Origin: Lachnotalea sp. AF33-28
GTDB lineage: Bacteria > Bacillota > Clostridia > Lachnospirales > Lachnospiraceae
Direction of reading: 5' to 3'
NCBI RefSeq assembly: GCF_003477885.1
Contig: NZ_QUEE01000004.1
Location: 1 to 64,000 of the forward strand
DNA length: 64,000 nucleotides
Position numbers and translations under genes: made by a program. Shown here one piece after another: positions 54,101-62,412 of the stretch; the stretch's first letter is position 1, and each line of letters opens with the position of its first letter. The notes beneath the pieces are model-generated. The model saw only the letters and a program-made list of their open reading frames with translations, had not been told where the DNA came from and did not search any database.

Positions 54101-54209
54101 TTGGTTTGGGCCCGATGCCTGGAGGACAAAGGGCAGCCAGTACAGCTATGAGTATCAGCTGAAACGCACAGGCATTCTGGCGGCGCCGAAGCTTTATAAG
54201 CTGGACTGA
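51114..54209 (+). CDS. GH106-like glycosidase, putative alpha-L-rhamnosidase
   Basis: A protein of about 1031 residues with the opening RGAPFWAWN and the barrel motifs GLGGFTIHCRTGL, YLYDEDRWPSGFGG, SIFTDEPQF and TGHMMEEP seen in GH106 alpha-L-rhamnosidases and related uncharacterised glycosidases. The C-terminal half is beta-rich, with galactose-binding-like segments. There is no signal peptide. The ATG at 51114 follows GAGGAGGAAA; the frame is open to 51081. It stands alone behind a divergent AraC regulator, about 8 kb from the main sugar locus. The DEP and EEP glutamates are candidate catalytic residues by analogy only. Confidence 0.72.
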   Translation: MENNYLKQFERPESKFRGAPFWAWNCRLDKDTVLRQVDVFKEMGLGGFTIHCRTGLATEYMGDEFMEIVRAVVEKARRLNMKVYLYDEDRWPSGFGGGKVTKDPAYRGRYLVFTPIRSEDRGKTGDDVGGSSARARAKGDGVLLARYEVTLKGGYLADYRMLEDGEEGSNVWYAYMEVNAPSPWYNNEAYVNTLDKKAIDRFIETTHEPYYEALGDDFGELIPSIFTDEPQFVHKTVLGKAEDRSDIIIPYTDDFEETYLAAYQDSFLGHLPEVFWELPDGRISVTRYRYHDHVAERFACAFSDTLGSWCSSHGIALTGHMMEEPTLQSQTAALGEAMRHYRGFKIPGIDMLCDRREYTTAKQAQSAAHQMGSNEITSELYGVTNWDFDFRGHKLQGDWQAALGVTHRVHHLSWMSMAGEAKRDYPASIFYQSPWYRKYGIIEDYFARVNTALQSGRPAVRVGVIHPVESYWLYFGPEEQTSVARERLERQFEQVTEWLLFGLVDFDYLSESLMLALGSEADEDGFRTGEMKYDAVIVPGCVTLRENTLNKLTAFAKKGGKVILMGDAPALVDAVSDDRPKALADISCRIGFDYGQLMEALQAYRTVDVLDVRGVRSSCYLYQMRQAGRDRILFIANGKADYNPDVPRCAEYTVKAAGSYRVTRLDAMTGERIPCEAVSAGGWTQIRTSLYDQDSLLLYLEDCEDTKPLCGGRTGREGLPLQEHLISTLNEVDSYEMSEPNVLMLDQAEYALDDEDYRPCEEVLRIDNILRAQLGYPLKMEALAQPWTQKEELTDSHMLTLRFHLELETEVKAPLLAMEDLEGTALSLDGMKVPVKICGYFTDECIKTTALPDLAPGNHILTAVVPYGRRTNLEWAYLLGDFGVMLCGSRARIVKKAEKIGFGDLTSQTFPFYAGNMTYCCETELSEGEYELEAAKFRAPLLTVSVDEGEEIPVFKAPYRAALGHLAQGRHRIRITAYGSRVNTFGAVHNCDESTFWFGPDAWRTKGSQYSYEYQLKRTGILAAPKLYKLD

Positions 54210-54239
54210 TCCGTACTTTCTATGAAATAAAAACTGCAG

Positions 54240-54269
54240 GAGGGAACATGGATAATGCCATGTTCCCTC
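54240..54269 (+). terminator. Hairpin after the GH106-like gene
   Basis: A perfect 12-bp stem (54240-54251 with 54258-54269) with loop ATAATG. The following sequence is TTGCGC, so the T-tract is poor, but position and strength suit a transcript end. Confidence 0.65.
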
Positions 54270-54373
54270 TTGCGCTGTAAAGAATCAGCGGTTACAATAG
54301 TGATATGCTGGCGTGACAGGAGAGACAGGCAGCAAACATAAGCGGCAAACATAAGCAGAGCAGGAGGCTGAAC

Positions 54374-56101
54374 ATGGATAAAGAAGCTCCCATGAAAACG
54401 GTGGAAGAGTTTATAAAGGATTTTGAATACGATTCCAATGAGCTCTATGAGGCGCTGTCGGTGAGCACGGATGAATATGTATATGTATGCGACATGCGCA
54501 GACGGACCATACGCTATCCTGCGGATATGGTGGAAGAGTTTGGCCTGCCGGGAGAGATCGTACAGGACCCTCTGCCCTGCTGGAAGGATATCATACATAA
54601 AGATGACTGGAATGTATTTTACGAAACCAACATGGAGTCTTTTTCCGGCGAACTGATCCACCATGTGGTGGAGTACCGGGCCAGAAACAAAAAGGGGACC
54701 TATGTCTGGCTCCAGTGCCGTGGAGCGGTGGTCAAAGATAAGGACGGTGTGCCCTATTTGTTCGCGGGGTTTATCTCCAATCTTGGAAAGCGCAACCGGA
54801 TTGACCATCAGACCGGCCTGTTCAACAAATATGAATTTCAGTCCCGGATTGAAAGCTGGCTGAAGGAGGGGAAGAATCTGCCCTTTGGTGTCCTGTTCCT
54901 GGGGGTGGATAATTTCAAGCATGTCAATGAACTGTACAACCGTGAGTTTGGGGATGAGGTGCTGCGGATACTGTCCCAGAAGATGCAGTCTGTGCTGCCC
55001 TATAACGCGGAGTGTTACCGGCTGGACGGCGATGAATTCGGGGTGCTTATGAAAGATACCACTAAGGAGGAGTTGCAGGAATGTTATTCTCTGATCCGGA
55101 AGGCATTCGACCGGCAGCAGAGCTTTCGCGGCAATAAATATTACTGCACAATATCCTGCGGAGGCTGTATGGCTCCTAAGGATGGCAGGCAGTATTTGGA
55201 GCTTGCCAGATGTGCGGAATATTCCCTCGATTATTCCAAGCGTCACGGCAAAAACCGGGCGACCTTTTATTCGACGGAGATCGCTGTGGATTTCAACCGG
55301 TCTCTGGAGCTTATAGAGCTGCTTAGGGAGAGTGTGGAGCGCGGCTTTGAAGGATTTTCCCTGGTATACCAGCCCCAGGTGGACGCCGCAGATGGCAGGA
55401 TGAAAGGCGTAGAAGCGCTGCTTCGCTGGAAGTGTGACAAATACGGGGCGATGGTTCCTTCCGATTTCATACCTCTCCTGGAGGAAAGCGGGCTGATCCG
55501 ACAGGTGGGCAAATGGGTTATGAAGGAGGCGGCAGCGGTATTAAGCAGATGGAACCGCTATAGTAAGGATCTGACAATGAGCATCAATATCTCCTATCAT
55601 CAGGTGATCTGCCCCCGGGACGAGGGGCCCGGCGAAGACGTATTTTCGTATCTGGTGCCGCTTTTGACACAGCAGCAGGTAAAGATGGACAATATTATAC
55701 TCGAATTCACTGAGTCCTATGTCGCATCGGATCTGGAAGACCTAAAGGAGAAACTCAACAGTGTGCGCCGCATGGGGATAAAGGTGGCGATCGATGATTT
55801 CGGAGTGGGCTATTCCTCTCTCGGCGTGCTGAAGGAAGCGCCGGTGGATTTAGTCAAGATAGACCGCGTGTTTATAAACGGCATCGGGAAAGATGATTTT
55901 GACGCCGCTTTTATAAGGCTGGTGACGGCGCTTTGCCATCAGGTGGGCATCAGAGTATGCCAGGAAGGCGTGGAGACCAAGGAAGAGTGTGACCGGGTAT
56001 GCAGCATGGGGCCGGACTATATCCAGGGGTTTTATTACAGCAGGCCCGTCACGGAGCAGGAATTATTTGAGAAATATATCTGCCCCAAAGATCCGCTCTA
56101 A
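54374..56101 (+). CDS. PAS-GGDEF-EAL protein, probable c-di-GMP phosphodiesterase
   Basis: A 575-residue soluble protein. A PAS domain (about 25-140) is followed by a GGDEF domain (about 150-310) whose signature is LDGDEFGVL, so the first Gly is Asp and cyclase activity is doubtful. The EAL domain (about 320-565) has VEALLRW, LEFTES, IDDFGVGYSSL, KIDRVFI and QEGVET, the residues needed for cyclic di-GMP hydrolysis. AGCAGGAGG precedes the ATG. With the membrane cyclase at 47497 it gives a possible make-and-break pair. Confidence 0.88.
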   Translation: MDKEAPMKTVEEFIKDFEYDSNELYEALSVSTDEYVYVCDMRRRTIRYPADMVEEFGLPGEIVQDPLPCWKDIIHKDDWNVFYETNMESFSGELIHHVVEYRARNKKGTYVWLQCRGAVVKDKDGVPYLFAGFISNLGKRNRIDHQTGLFNKYEFQSRIESWLKEGKNLPFGVLFLGVDNFKHVNELYNREFGDEVLRILSQKMQSVLPYNAECYRLDGDEFGVLMKDTTKEELQECYSLIRKAFDRQQSFRGNKYYCTISCGGCMAPKDGRQYLELARCAEYSLDYSKRHGKNRATFYSTEIAVDFNRSLELIELLRESVERGFEGFSLVYQPQVDAADGRMKGVEALLRWKCDKYGAMVPSDFIPLLEESGLIRQVGKWVMKEAAAVLSRWNRYSKDLTMSINISYHQVICPRDEGPGEDVFSYLVPLLTQQQVKMDNIILEFTESYVASDLEDLKEKLNSVRRMGIKVAIDDFGVGYSSLGVLKEAPVDLVKIDRVFINGIGKDDFDAAFIRLVTALCHQVGIRVCQEGVETKEECDRVCSMGPDYIQGFYYSRPVTEQELFEKYICPKDPL

Positions 56102-56164
56102 AACATATTCGCCGGCTGCTGCTCATAAAATGGAGGTAAGAAAGAACCAGAAAAGTGTGAGACC

Positions 56165-57388
56165 TTGAAGCGAATTGCGATTATGCTCCTGCTGATCCTT
56201 ACATTTGTCATTCCTCTTAAGGCATATGCCAAGGATGAGGCCACCGGAGAAAATACAAATCAGACAACCGAAACTCCAGAAGAATTAAAAAAATTATACG
56301 CCCTGTCGGCGGTCCTGATGGATGCAGATACGGGGCGTATTTTATATGAAAAGAACGGACAGGATGAGCTTCCCATGGCCAGCACCACCAAGATCATGAC
56401 CTGCATCCTGGCGCTGGAGAACGGCAGCCTGGAGGATGAAGTCACCATTTCCGCCTACGCCGCTTCCATGCCCGATGTACAGCTGAATATCCGCCAGGGG
56501 GAGCGCTACCGCCTGCTGGATCTGCTGTATTCGATGATGCTGGAAAGCCATAATGACAGCAGCGTGGCAGTAGCCGAACATATCGGCGGCAGTGTGGAAG
56601 CGTTTGCAAAGATGATGAACCAGAAAGCCAGGGACTTAGGGTGCTATCAGACGCATTTTGTCACGCCCAACGGGCTGGATGCGGAAGATGAAGGCGGCAG
56701 GCACAGTACCACGGCGGAGGACCTGGCCAGAATCATGAGCTACTGCCTGAAAAATGAAAAGTTCCTGGAGATTACCGGAACGCAGAATTACAGTTTCCAG
56801 GATCTGGACAAAAAAAGATCGTTTTCCTGCTATAACCACAATGCGCTGCTGTCCATGATGGAAAGCGCGCTTACCGGGAAGACCGGCTTTACCGGGATGG
56901 CCGGCTACTGCTATGTGGGCGCGGTGCGGGCTGACGGGCGCACCTTTACTGCCGCGGTGCTCGGATGCGGCTGGCCTCCCCATAAGACCTATAAATGGTC
57001 GGATATACGGAAGCTTGTGGACTACGGCATGAGAAATTATGAGGTGAAGGATATTTTTGAATACGGCAGGCAGTTTGAGAACGCGGCGGTGGTAAACGGT
57101 CGGTCGGACGAGGTGGGGCTTGTGATGGAGGAAGAGGAGCTTAGCCTGCTGATTGGGGAAAAGGATCAGGTGGAGGTTGTCTATGATGTCCCACAATCCC
57201 TGGAGGCGCCGGTGTATGAGCATCAGAACGTGGGCAGCGTCAGATACATAGTGAGCGGCGAAGTCATGAAGGTGTATCCGGTCTATACGGCGGGCGGGGT
57301 AGAGAAAGTGGATTATCTGTACTGCCTGCGTCAGATTCTGGAAAAATTTTGTCTGGGTGTGGATGTAATTGACTTGTGGTTTCAGTAA
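56165..57388 (+). CDS. D-alanyl-D-alanine carboxypeptidase (PBP5-like)
   Basis: A 407-residue exported low-molecular-mass penicillin-binding protein that trims the terminal D-Ala from peptidoglycan stem peptides. The signal peptide covers about residues 1-22 (IMLLLILTFVIPLKAYA). The three active-site motifs are S73-T-T-K76, S128-H-N130 and K239-T-G241. A C-terminal beta domain follows. The start appears to be TTG at 56165; an internal ATG at 56183 would leave a shorter signal peptide. The ribosome site is weak. It should be active at the cell surface. Confidence 0.93.
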   Translation: MKRIAIMLLLILTFVIPLKAYAKDEATGENTNQTTETPEELKKLYALSAVLMDADTGRILYEKNGQDELPMASTTKIMTCILALENGSLEDEVTISAYAASMPDVQLNIRQGERYRLLDLLYSMMLESHNDSSVAVAEHIGGSVEAFAKMMNQKARDLGCYQTHFVTPNGLDAEDEGGRHSTTAEDLARIMSYCLKNEKFLEITGTQNYSFQDLDKKRSFSCYNHNALLSMMESALTGKTGFTGMAGYCYVGAVRADGRTFTAAVLGCGWPPHKTYKWSDIRKLVDYGMRNYEVKDIFEYGRQFENAAVVNGRSDEVGLVMEEEELSLLIGEKDQVEVVYDVPQSLEAPVYEHQNVGSVRYIVSGEVMKVYPVYTAGGVEKVDYLYCLRQILEKFCLGVDVIDLWFQ

Positions 57389-57442
57389 ATTTATAGTATG
57401 ATAAGAAAGTATTCATAAAATATTTATAAACGGAGCGAAATT

Positions 57443-58540
57443 ATGTTAAGTACACTGAGAGGCAAGACATCAAGAGCAACAATAACACGCGTTGTGATCG
57501 CCGCGATTATTCTGGCAGCCTGCCTGATCGTCGCAGGGAAATCTTTCCTGGCATTTATAGCGGGACCGGTCCGCATAGAGAGCGGGATGGATTATGAGAA
57601 CCTGGAAGGGCAGTATGTGAGCTTTGATGCGAAGTACGTCATCGATGAATTTGTGCGCCAGTCAGAGCAGAACACGGACACAAAAGTAAAAAAACTGAAA
57701 AACATCGGCTATCTGCTGTATTTCGATGAGGACGCTGTCTTCTTCGGGGCAGAACTGCCCGCTTCCAAGGAATCCGAAATGAACGGTTACATAGACACAA
57801 CCTGGAGCTGGCTTACGGAGGAAATTGGAGAGGTCGAGGGCAGCAGAACTCTTAGAGGCACCTGGACAGCGCTGGAGGGACAGCGGCTGAAATATTTCAA
57901 TGAAACGATCACAGAGGATCTGGGAGAGGACTATCTTCAGGCGGCCGTTCCTTATTATATCAATACCAATGCCATCGGATCCAACACCATCTCCTTTACG
58001 GTTATGTGGGCGATTGTGGCAGGACTGTCCCTGCTTTATTTGATCTATATACTGGTCCGTCAGTTTACGGGAAGCTATGATAAAAAGCTTAAGAAATATT
58101 TAAGCAGACATCCGGAGATGAGCATGGAGACGATCGAGGCGGATTTCCTTCAGGCACAGCTTGTGGGCAAACGTATCTGGGTGGGAGCTCGCTTTACGAT
58201 CTACATATCGGGTGTGTACGCAGAGATTGTGGATCATGAGGATTTGGTATGGGCTTATTACTACCGCCGTACAGGAAGGCATTCCGAAAGTACGCTGCGC
58301 GTATTCAATACCGCAAAAACTATGACGGCCATTGCCGCCTCCCAGACAGAAGCCGAGGCCATTCTGAAAATCTATGCGGATACCCTCCCTAAAATTGTGG
58401 TGGGCTATGATAAGGATCTGGAGAAATGTTTCAACAAAGACTTTCAGCATTTTCTGGATATCCGTTACAATGCGGTTTCACAGGGTGCGCCGGTCTCACA
58501 GAATGAGCCGGTTTCGCCGGAAAACGGTTCGGAAAACTGA
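57443..58540 (+). CDS. Conserved membrane protein of unknown function
   Basis: A 365-residue protein with TM1 at about 16-37, an extracytoplasmic region of about 140 residues, TM2 at about 190-213, and a cytoplasmic C-terminal domain rich in charged residues and ending in a Ser/Pro/Glu tail. It may belong to the DUF6709-type proteins of Lachnospiraceae, but I am not certain. CGGAGCG precedes the ATG. A terminator follows at 58607. Nothing in its neighbours (a carboxypeptidase and an exporter) fixes its function. Confidence 0.6.
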   Translation: MLSTLRGKTSRATITRVVIAAIILAACLIVAGKSFLAFIAGPVRIESGMDYENLEGQYVSFDAKYVIDEFVRQSEQNTDTKVKKLKNIGYLLYFDEDAVFFGAELPASKESEMNGYIDTTWSWLTEEIGEVEGSRTLRGTWTALEGQRLKYFNETITEDLGEDYLQAAVPYYINTNAIGSNTISFTVMWAIVAGLSLLYLIYILVRQFTGSYDKKLKKYLSRHPEMSMETIEADFLQAQLVGKRIWVGARFTIYISGVYAEIVDHEDLVWAYYYRRTGRHSESTLRVFNTAKTMTAIAASQTEAEAILKIYADTLPKIVVGYDKDLEKCFNKDFQHFLDIRYNAVSQGAPVSQNEPVSPENGSEN

Positions 58541-58606
58541 TAGCGGAAACAGGCAGAATTATGCAGGATTTTGGTATTGCAATCTATAAAGAATATGCTA
58601 AAATGA

Positions 58607-58637
58607 ACAGGGCTGTGATTTGCGGCCCTGTTTTTTT
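58607..58637 (+). terminator. Intrinsic terminator after the membrane protein gene
   Basis: A 7-bp stem (ACAGGGC 58607-58613 with GCCCTGT 58625-58631) followed by a run of T. Confidence 0.8.
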
Positions 58638-58765
58638 GTTCAATAGGAAAATACGACCTATTGAACAAAAAAACGCTCCGCTTAGGATCGCACTGCGGCG
58701 GGAAGGTATTATGTCGCCAGGGCGACCCGCCGCAGGCGGAGAATCCCGCAGGCGGGATTCTCTTT
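58631..58765. repeat. Cluster of intergenic palindromes
   Basis: There are three back-to-back palindromes. The first is a perfect 17-bp stem (58631-58647 with 58657-58673). The second has outer arms GCGGCGGG and CCCGCCGC (about 58695-58734) enclosing TCGCC/GGCGA. The third has arms GAGAATCCCG and CGGGATTCTC (about 58740-58763). The sequence is far more GC-rich than its surroundings, is not coding, and looks like a dispersed repeat. Only one copy lies in this window. Confidence 0.6.
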
Positions 58766-58828
58766 CATTCCTTTGCAGGATCCTTTTTAGCAGGAAAGTA
58801 CATATTCACGATAAGGGTGGAGAATGAG

Positions 58829-60181
58829 ATGGGAAGAGAAAATAATCTGGGTACGGACGATATCAGAACACTTGTGTTCCGGCTTGCGATCCCTTCCATG
58901 CTGGCGCAGTTCGTCAGCGTGCTTTACAGCATTGTGGACAGGATGTATATCGGAAACATTGCGGGATATGGGGAGCAGGCGCTGGCTGCCGTGGGAATCT
59001 GCGGGCCGATCGTCACTCTGCTGTCCTCCTTTTCCGCGCTGATCGGCATCGGCGGAGCGCCGTTATTCAGCATCCGCATGGGAAGCGGCAATGAACGCGC
59101 GGCCAAGCAGATCATTAACAGCTGCTTTACCATGCTGCTGACGGTTTCGTTTGCGGTAATGCTCGCAGCGTATCTGCTCAAGGACTGGATGATATCCGCT
59201 TTCGGAGCGGGAGGGGATATATTTGTTTACGCAGATCAGTATATGACGGTTTATCTGGCAGGCACGGTGTTTGCTATCGTATCTCTGGGGCTGAACCAGT
59301 TTATCATCTGTCAGGGCTATGCCAATCTTGGCATGCTTTCGGTGATCATCGGCGCAGCCGCCAACATCGTGCTGGATCCGATCTTTATCTTTGTATTTAA
59401 GATGGGAGTGCCCGGCGCGGCCTGGGCCACCATACTGTCCCAGATGTGTTCCTGCCTGTTTGTGCTCAAGGTCCTAACCGGCAGAAAGATTCCGGTCAAG
59501 ATCGGCTTTGGCCTGAACTGGGAACTGTGCAAGAAGGTGCTGGCGCTGGGCTTTACCCCGTTCATTATCATTGCCTTTGATAATGTGCTGATCATTTCTC
59601 TTAATGTGGTTCTTAAAAAGTACGGGGGCGCCAACGAGGGCATGCTGCTCACCTGCGCCACTATCCTCCAGAGTTTTATGCTGATCATCACAATGCCGCT
59701 AGGCGGCATCACCGGAGGGACGCAGACCATCCTGGGATATAACTACGGAGCCAGAAACAAGGAGAGAGTGATGAAAGCACAGAAAGAGATTCTAAAGCTC
59801 GCCCTGTGCTTTGTGACGGTTATGTTTATCATCGCCCAGTTTTTCTCCCGCTATTTTATCATAATCTTCACAAGGAACCCGGAGTACATAGAGATGACCG
59901 AGCGCATTATACGCCTGTATACGCTGGGCATCATTCCGCTGGGCGCTCAGTATACGATTGTAGACGGTTTTACCGGACTTGGGATCGCAAAGATTGCGTT
60001 TTCCCTGTCCTTCTTCCGCAAATTCCTGTATTTAAGCGGCGTGTTTCTGCTTCCGCTGTTTTTGGACATCGGCCTGGTTTTTGCCGCCGAGCCTATCAGC
60101 GACATCGGCGGAGCGGCTTTCAGCATACTGATCTACTGCCTGACAATAAAGAAAATCCTGAATCGGTCGGCCTCTGTATAA
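58829..60181 (+). CDS. MATE family efflux transporter
   Basis: A protein of about 450 residues with twelve hydrophobic segments, of the multidrug and toxin extrusion family, which exports organic compounds in exchange for Na+ or H+. The opening LVFRLAIPSMLAQFVSVLYSIVD and the repeat signature in the second half (MPLGGITGGTQTILGYNYGA) are typical. The ATG at 58829 follows GGTGGAG; the frame is open upstream through the palindrome cluster, but that part is not protein-like. Its stop codon lies within the 8-bp direct repeat flanking the palindromic element. Confidence 0.92.
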   Translation: MGRENNLGTDDIRTLVFRLAIPSMLAQFVSVLYSIVDRMYIGNIAGYGEQALAAVGICGPIVTLLSSFSALIGIGGAPLFSIRMGSGNERAAKQIINSCFTMLLTVSFAVMLAAYLLKDWMISAFGAGGDIFVYADQYMTVYLAGTVFAIVSLGLNQFIICQGYANLGMLSVIIGAAANIVLDPIFIFVFKMGVPGAAWATILSQMCSCLFVLKVLTGRKIPVKIGFGLNWELCKKVLALGFTPFIIIAFDNVLIISLNVVLKKYGGANEGMLLTCATILQSFMLIITMPLGGITGGTQTILGYNYGARNKERVMKAQKEILKLALCFVTVMFIIAQFFSRYFIIIFTRNPEYIEMTERIIRLYTLGIIPLGAQYTIVDGFTGLGIAKIAFSLSFFRKFLYLSGVFLLPLFLDIGLVFAAEPISDIGGAAFSILIYCLTIKKILNRSASV

Positions 60182-60399
60182 AAGTTACTGTTCACAGTTA
60201 CCGAGAAATTCCCGCGTATGAGAGGGCTGAGTATGGTCCTCATTGGGACCCGCTCTCGCTCCGTGAAGCGCGCAGCGGTACTAATGCTGTAAAATACACA
60301 GCATAAGTACCGGCGGGCTTCAAGGGATCCCTATGAGGACCATACTCAGCCCTCTCATACGCTGCTTTATCGGCAGCGTGTGAGCAGTAACGTATAAAA
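60176..60399. mobile_element. MITE-like palindromic element with 8-bp target duplication
   Basis: A 208-nt element (60184-60391) folds on itself almost end to end. The arms are 60184-60197 with 60378-60391 (13 of 14 pairs), 60201-60208 with 60366-60373, 60214-60248 with 60328-60362 (34 of 35), and 60276-60290 with 60298-60312 (14 of 15). The exact outer ends abut a perfect direct repeat, GTATAAAA (60176-60183 and 60392-60399), as expected from insertion with target duplication. It encodes no protein. It sits at the MATE stop codon, and as RNA would form a strong terminator-like hairpin. Confidence 0.75.
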
Positions 60400-60601
60400 A
60401 GTAACGAATTCGTAAAAAACAGCTTGAATTTTGTACATACAAGTTATACAATTATAATCGGCAGAAATTTGGTTTTATTATTTAAGGGGCAGATTTTCCT
60501 TTGGTAAATAAGACCAATTTATGTTATAGCAGTTCGGGCGGTTTTCTGAATCAGGAAGCCGCTGCGAGCACACTACACAATAGAAATTGGAGGACTGCAA
60601 A
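60400..60601 (+). promoter_or_regulatory. Promoter and leader of the decarboxylase operon
   Basis: TTGTAC (60431-60436), 16 bases, TATAAT (60453-60458) makes a good promoter; TTGAAT (60424) with TACAAT (60447) is an alternative. The roughly 140-base leader that follows is AT-rich and has no strong hairpin that I can see, and ends in GGAGG 8 bases before the ATG at 60602. Confidence 0.6.
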
Positions 60602-62047
60602 ATGAGTAATTCAGCAAGTATGCGGATTGCGAATCTGTTGGATGACGGCAGTTTTGTGGAGCTGGGAAGCTACATAACTGCGAGAAGTACAGATTTTAAT
60701 CTGCAGCAAAAAGAAACACCTGCGGACGGCTGCCTGACCGGCTACGGTACAATTGAGGGAAACCTTGTTTATGTGTACAGCCAGGATGCGTCCGTGCTTG
60801 GTGGTTCTATCGGCGAAATGCACGCGAAGAAAATAGCGAATGTCTATGCACTGGCTATGAAGATGGGAGCACCTGTGATCGGCCTGGTAGACTGTGCCGG
60901 ACTGCGCCTTCAGGAAGCTACCGATGCGTTGAATGCATTCGGACAGATTTACCTTAGCCAGGTACAGGCGTCCGGCGTGATTCCGCAGATCACTGCGGTA
61001 TTAGGAACCTGCGGCGGCGGTATGGCGGTAGTCCCGGCTTTGACCGATTTTACATTCATGGAAACTAAGAGTGGTAAGCTTTTCCTCAATTCCCCCAACG
61101 CGATTGACGGCAATGAGATATCAAAATGCAATACCTCAAGCGCCGCATGGCAGGAGGAGAATACCGGAGAAGTGGATATGACGGGTGACGAAGCAGACCT
61201 TATAAACAGCATCCGTACCCTGATTTCGATACTGCCGGCCAATAATGAAGACGATATGTCCTATGATGAATGCACGGATGATTTAAACCGTGCCTGTGAG
61301 AATCTGGAAGCCTTCAAGGGTGACACCGCAGAAGCGCTGGCGGAGATCTCCGACAACCGTTTCTTCTTCGAAGTGAAAAAGGGTTACTGCAAGAGCATGG
61401 TGACAGGATTTATCCGTCTGAACGGAACTACGGTAGGCGCGGTAGCCAACCGCAGCGAAGTCCTGGATGAAGAGGGAAATGCTGCCGAAACCTACGATGC
61501 TGTATTAAGCGCGGCAGGCTGTGAGAAAGCTGCAAAATTCGTGAATTTCTGCGATGCTTTCGGCATCCCGGTACTGACCCTGGTGAATGTAAAGGGCATG
61601 CAGGCATCCATCTGCCAGGAGAAGAAGCTTCCGGCGGCGATGGCGAAGATGACCTATGCGTTTGCCAACGCGACCGTTCCGAAGGTGAGTGTGGTGATCG
61701 GTGAAGCATATGGCAGCGCATATGTGGCGATGAACAGCAAGTCCATCGGCGCGGATGTGGTATTTTCATGGCCGGATGCTTCCATCGGCATGATGGATGC
61801 GACAAACGCGGTAAAGATCATTTATGCGGACGAAATAAACGCTTCCGAGCAAGCATCCGCTCTGATCAGTGAAAAGGCGGCCGAGTATGCGAATCTGCAG
61901 TCCAGCCCTCTTTCCGCGGCCAGAAGGGGATATGTTGACAATATCATTGAACCACAGGATACCAGAAAATATGTGATTGGCGCGTTTGAGATGCTGTTCA
62001 CAAAGAGAGAGGACCGTCCTGCGAAAAAGCACGGCTCCGTAATGTAA
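60602..62047 (+). CDS. Carboxyltransferase subunit of a biotin-dependent decarboxylase
   Basis: A protein of about 481 residues of the acyl-CoA carboxyltransferase family (propionyl-/methylmalonyl-CoA type). It has the two crotonase-like halves, with GGSIGEMHAKK and GTCGGGMAV in the first and NVKGMQAS and GEAYGSAYVAMNSKSIGAD in the second. With the OadG, biotin-carrier and OadB genes that follow it would move a carboxyl group from an acyl-CoA to biotin. The ATG at 60602 follows TTGGAGG. Methylmalonyl-CoA decarboxylase alpha (MmdA) is the best guess, but glutaconyl- or malonyl-CoA types are possible. Confidence 0.85.
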   Translation: MSNSASMRIANLLDDGSFVELGSYITARSTDFNLQQKETPADGCLTGYGTIEGNLVYVYSQDASVLGGSIGEMHAKKIANVYALAMKMGAPVIGLVDCAGLRLQEATDALNAFGQIYLSQVQASGVIPQITAVLGTCGGGMAVVPALTDFTFMETKSGKLFLNSPNAIDGNEISKCNTSSAAWQEENTGEVDMTGDEADLINSIRTLISILPANNEDDMSYDECTDDLNRACENLEAFKGDTAEALAEISDNRFFFEVKKGYCKSMVTGFIRLNGTTVGAVANRSEVLDEEGNAAETYDAVLSAAGCEKAAKFVNFCDAFGIPVLTLVNVKGMQASICQEKKLPAAMAKMTYAFANATVPKVSVVIGEAYGSAYVAMNSKSIGADVVFSWPDASIGMMDATNAVKIIYADEINASEQASALISEKAAEYANLQSSPLSAARRGYVDNIIEPQDTRKYVIGAFEMLFTKREDRPAKKHGSVM

Positions 62048-62059
62048 GGGGTGTAATCG

Positions 62060-62389
62060 ATGGATTTAGCACTTATTTTAGAAAAAGCGTTGTTAAATAC
62101 CCTGTTGGGTATGGGGACCGTCTTTGTTGTGCTGATTTTTATCTGCCTGCTGATCTCCTGCTTTAAATATATTCCTAAACTTCAGGATAAGTTCTCCAAA
62201 AAAGCGGCTCCGGAACCTGCAAAAGCGGCTCCTGCGCCCGTAACAGCGGCCTTGGAGGAAGAAGCGGAAGCAGAAGACGATCTGGAGCTGGTAGCGGTGA
62301 TTACCGCTGCAGTGGCGGCCAGCATGGGCAGCAGCACGGATGGTTTTGTAGTACGTTCAATCAAGCGCGCATCTAACAGAAAATGGTAA
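62060..62389 (+). CDS. OadG-family gamma/delta subunit of the Na+-pumping decarboxylase
   Basis: A 109-residue protein with one N-terminal membrane helix (about 12-36), a Pro/Ala/Glu-rich linker and a short C-terminal segment (VAVITAAVAASMG ... IKRAS) typical of OadG/MmdD proteins, which hold the soluble carboxyltransferase to the membrane pump. It is 12 bases after the carboxyltransferase gene and 23 bases before the biotin carrier. Confidence 0.88.
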   Translation: MDLALILEKALLNTLLGMGTVFVVLIFICLLISCFKYIPKLQDKFSKKAAPEPAKAAPAPVTAALEEEAEAEDDLELVAVITAAVAASMGSSTDGFVVRSIKRASNRKW

Positions 62390-62412
62390 TCAGAGCATAG
62401 GAGGAAATAAAG

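Noticed and set aside
58661..58828. N-terminal extension of the MATE protein
   Set aside because: This part is palindrome-cluster DNA read as codons. The ATG at 58829 has a good ribosome site and gives the family's usual N-terminus.
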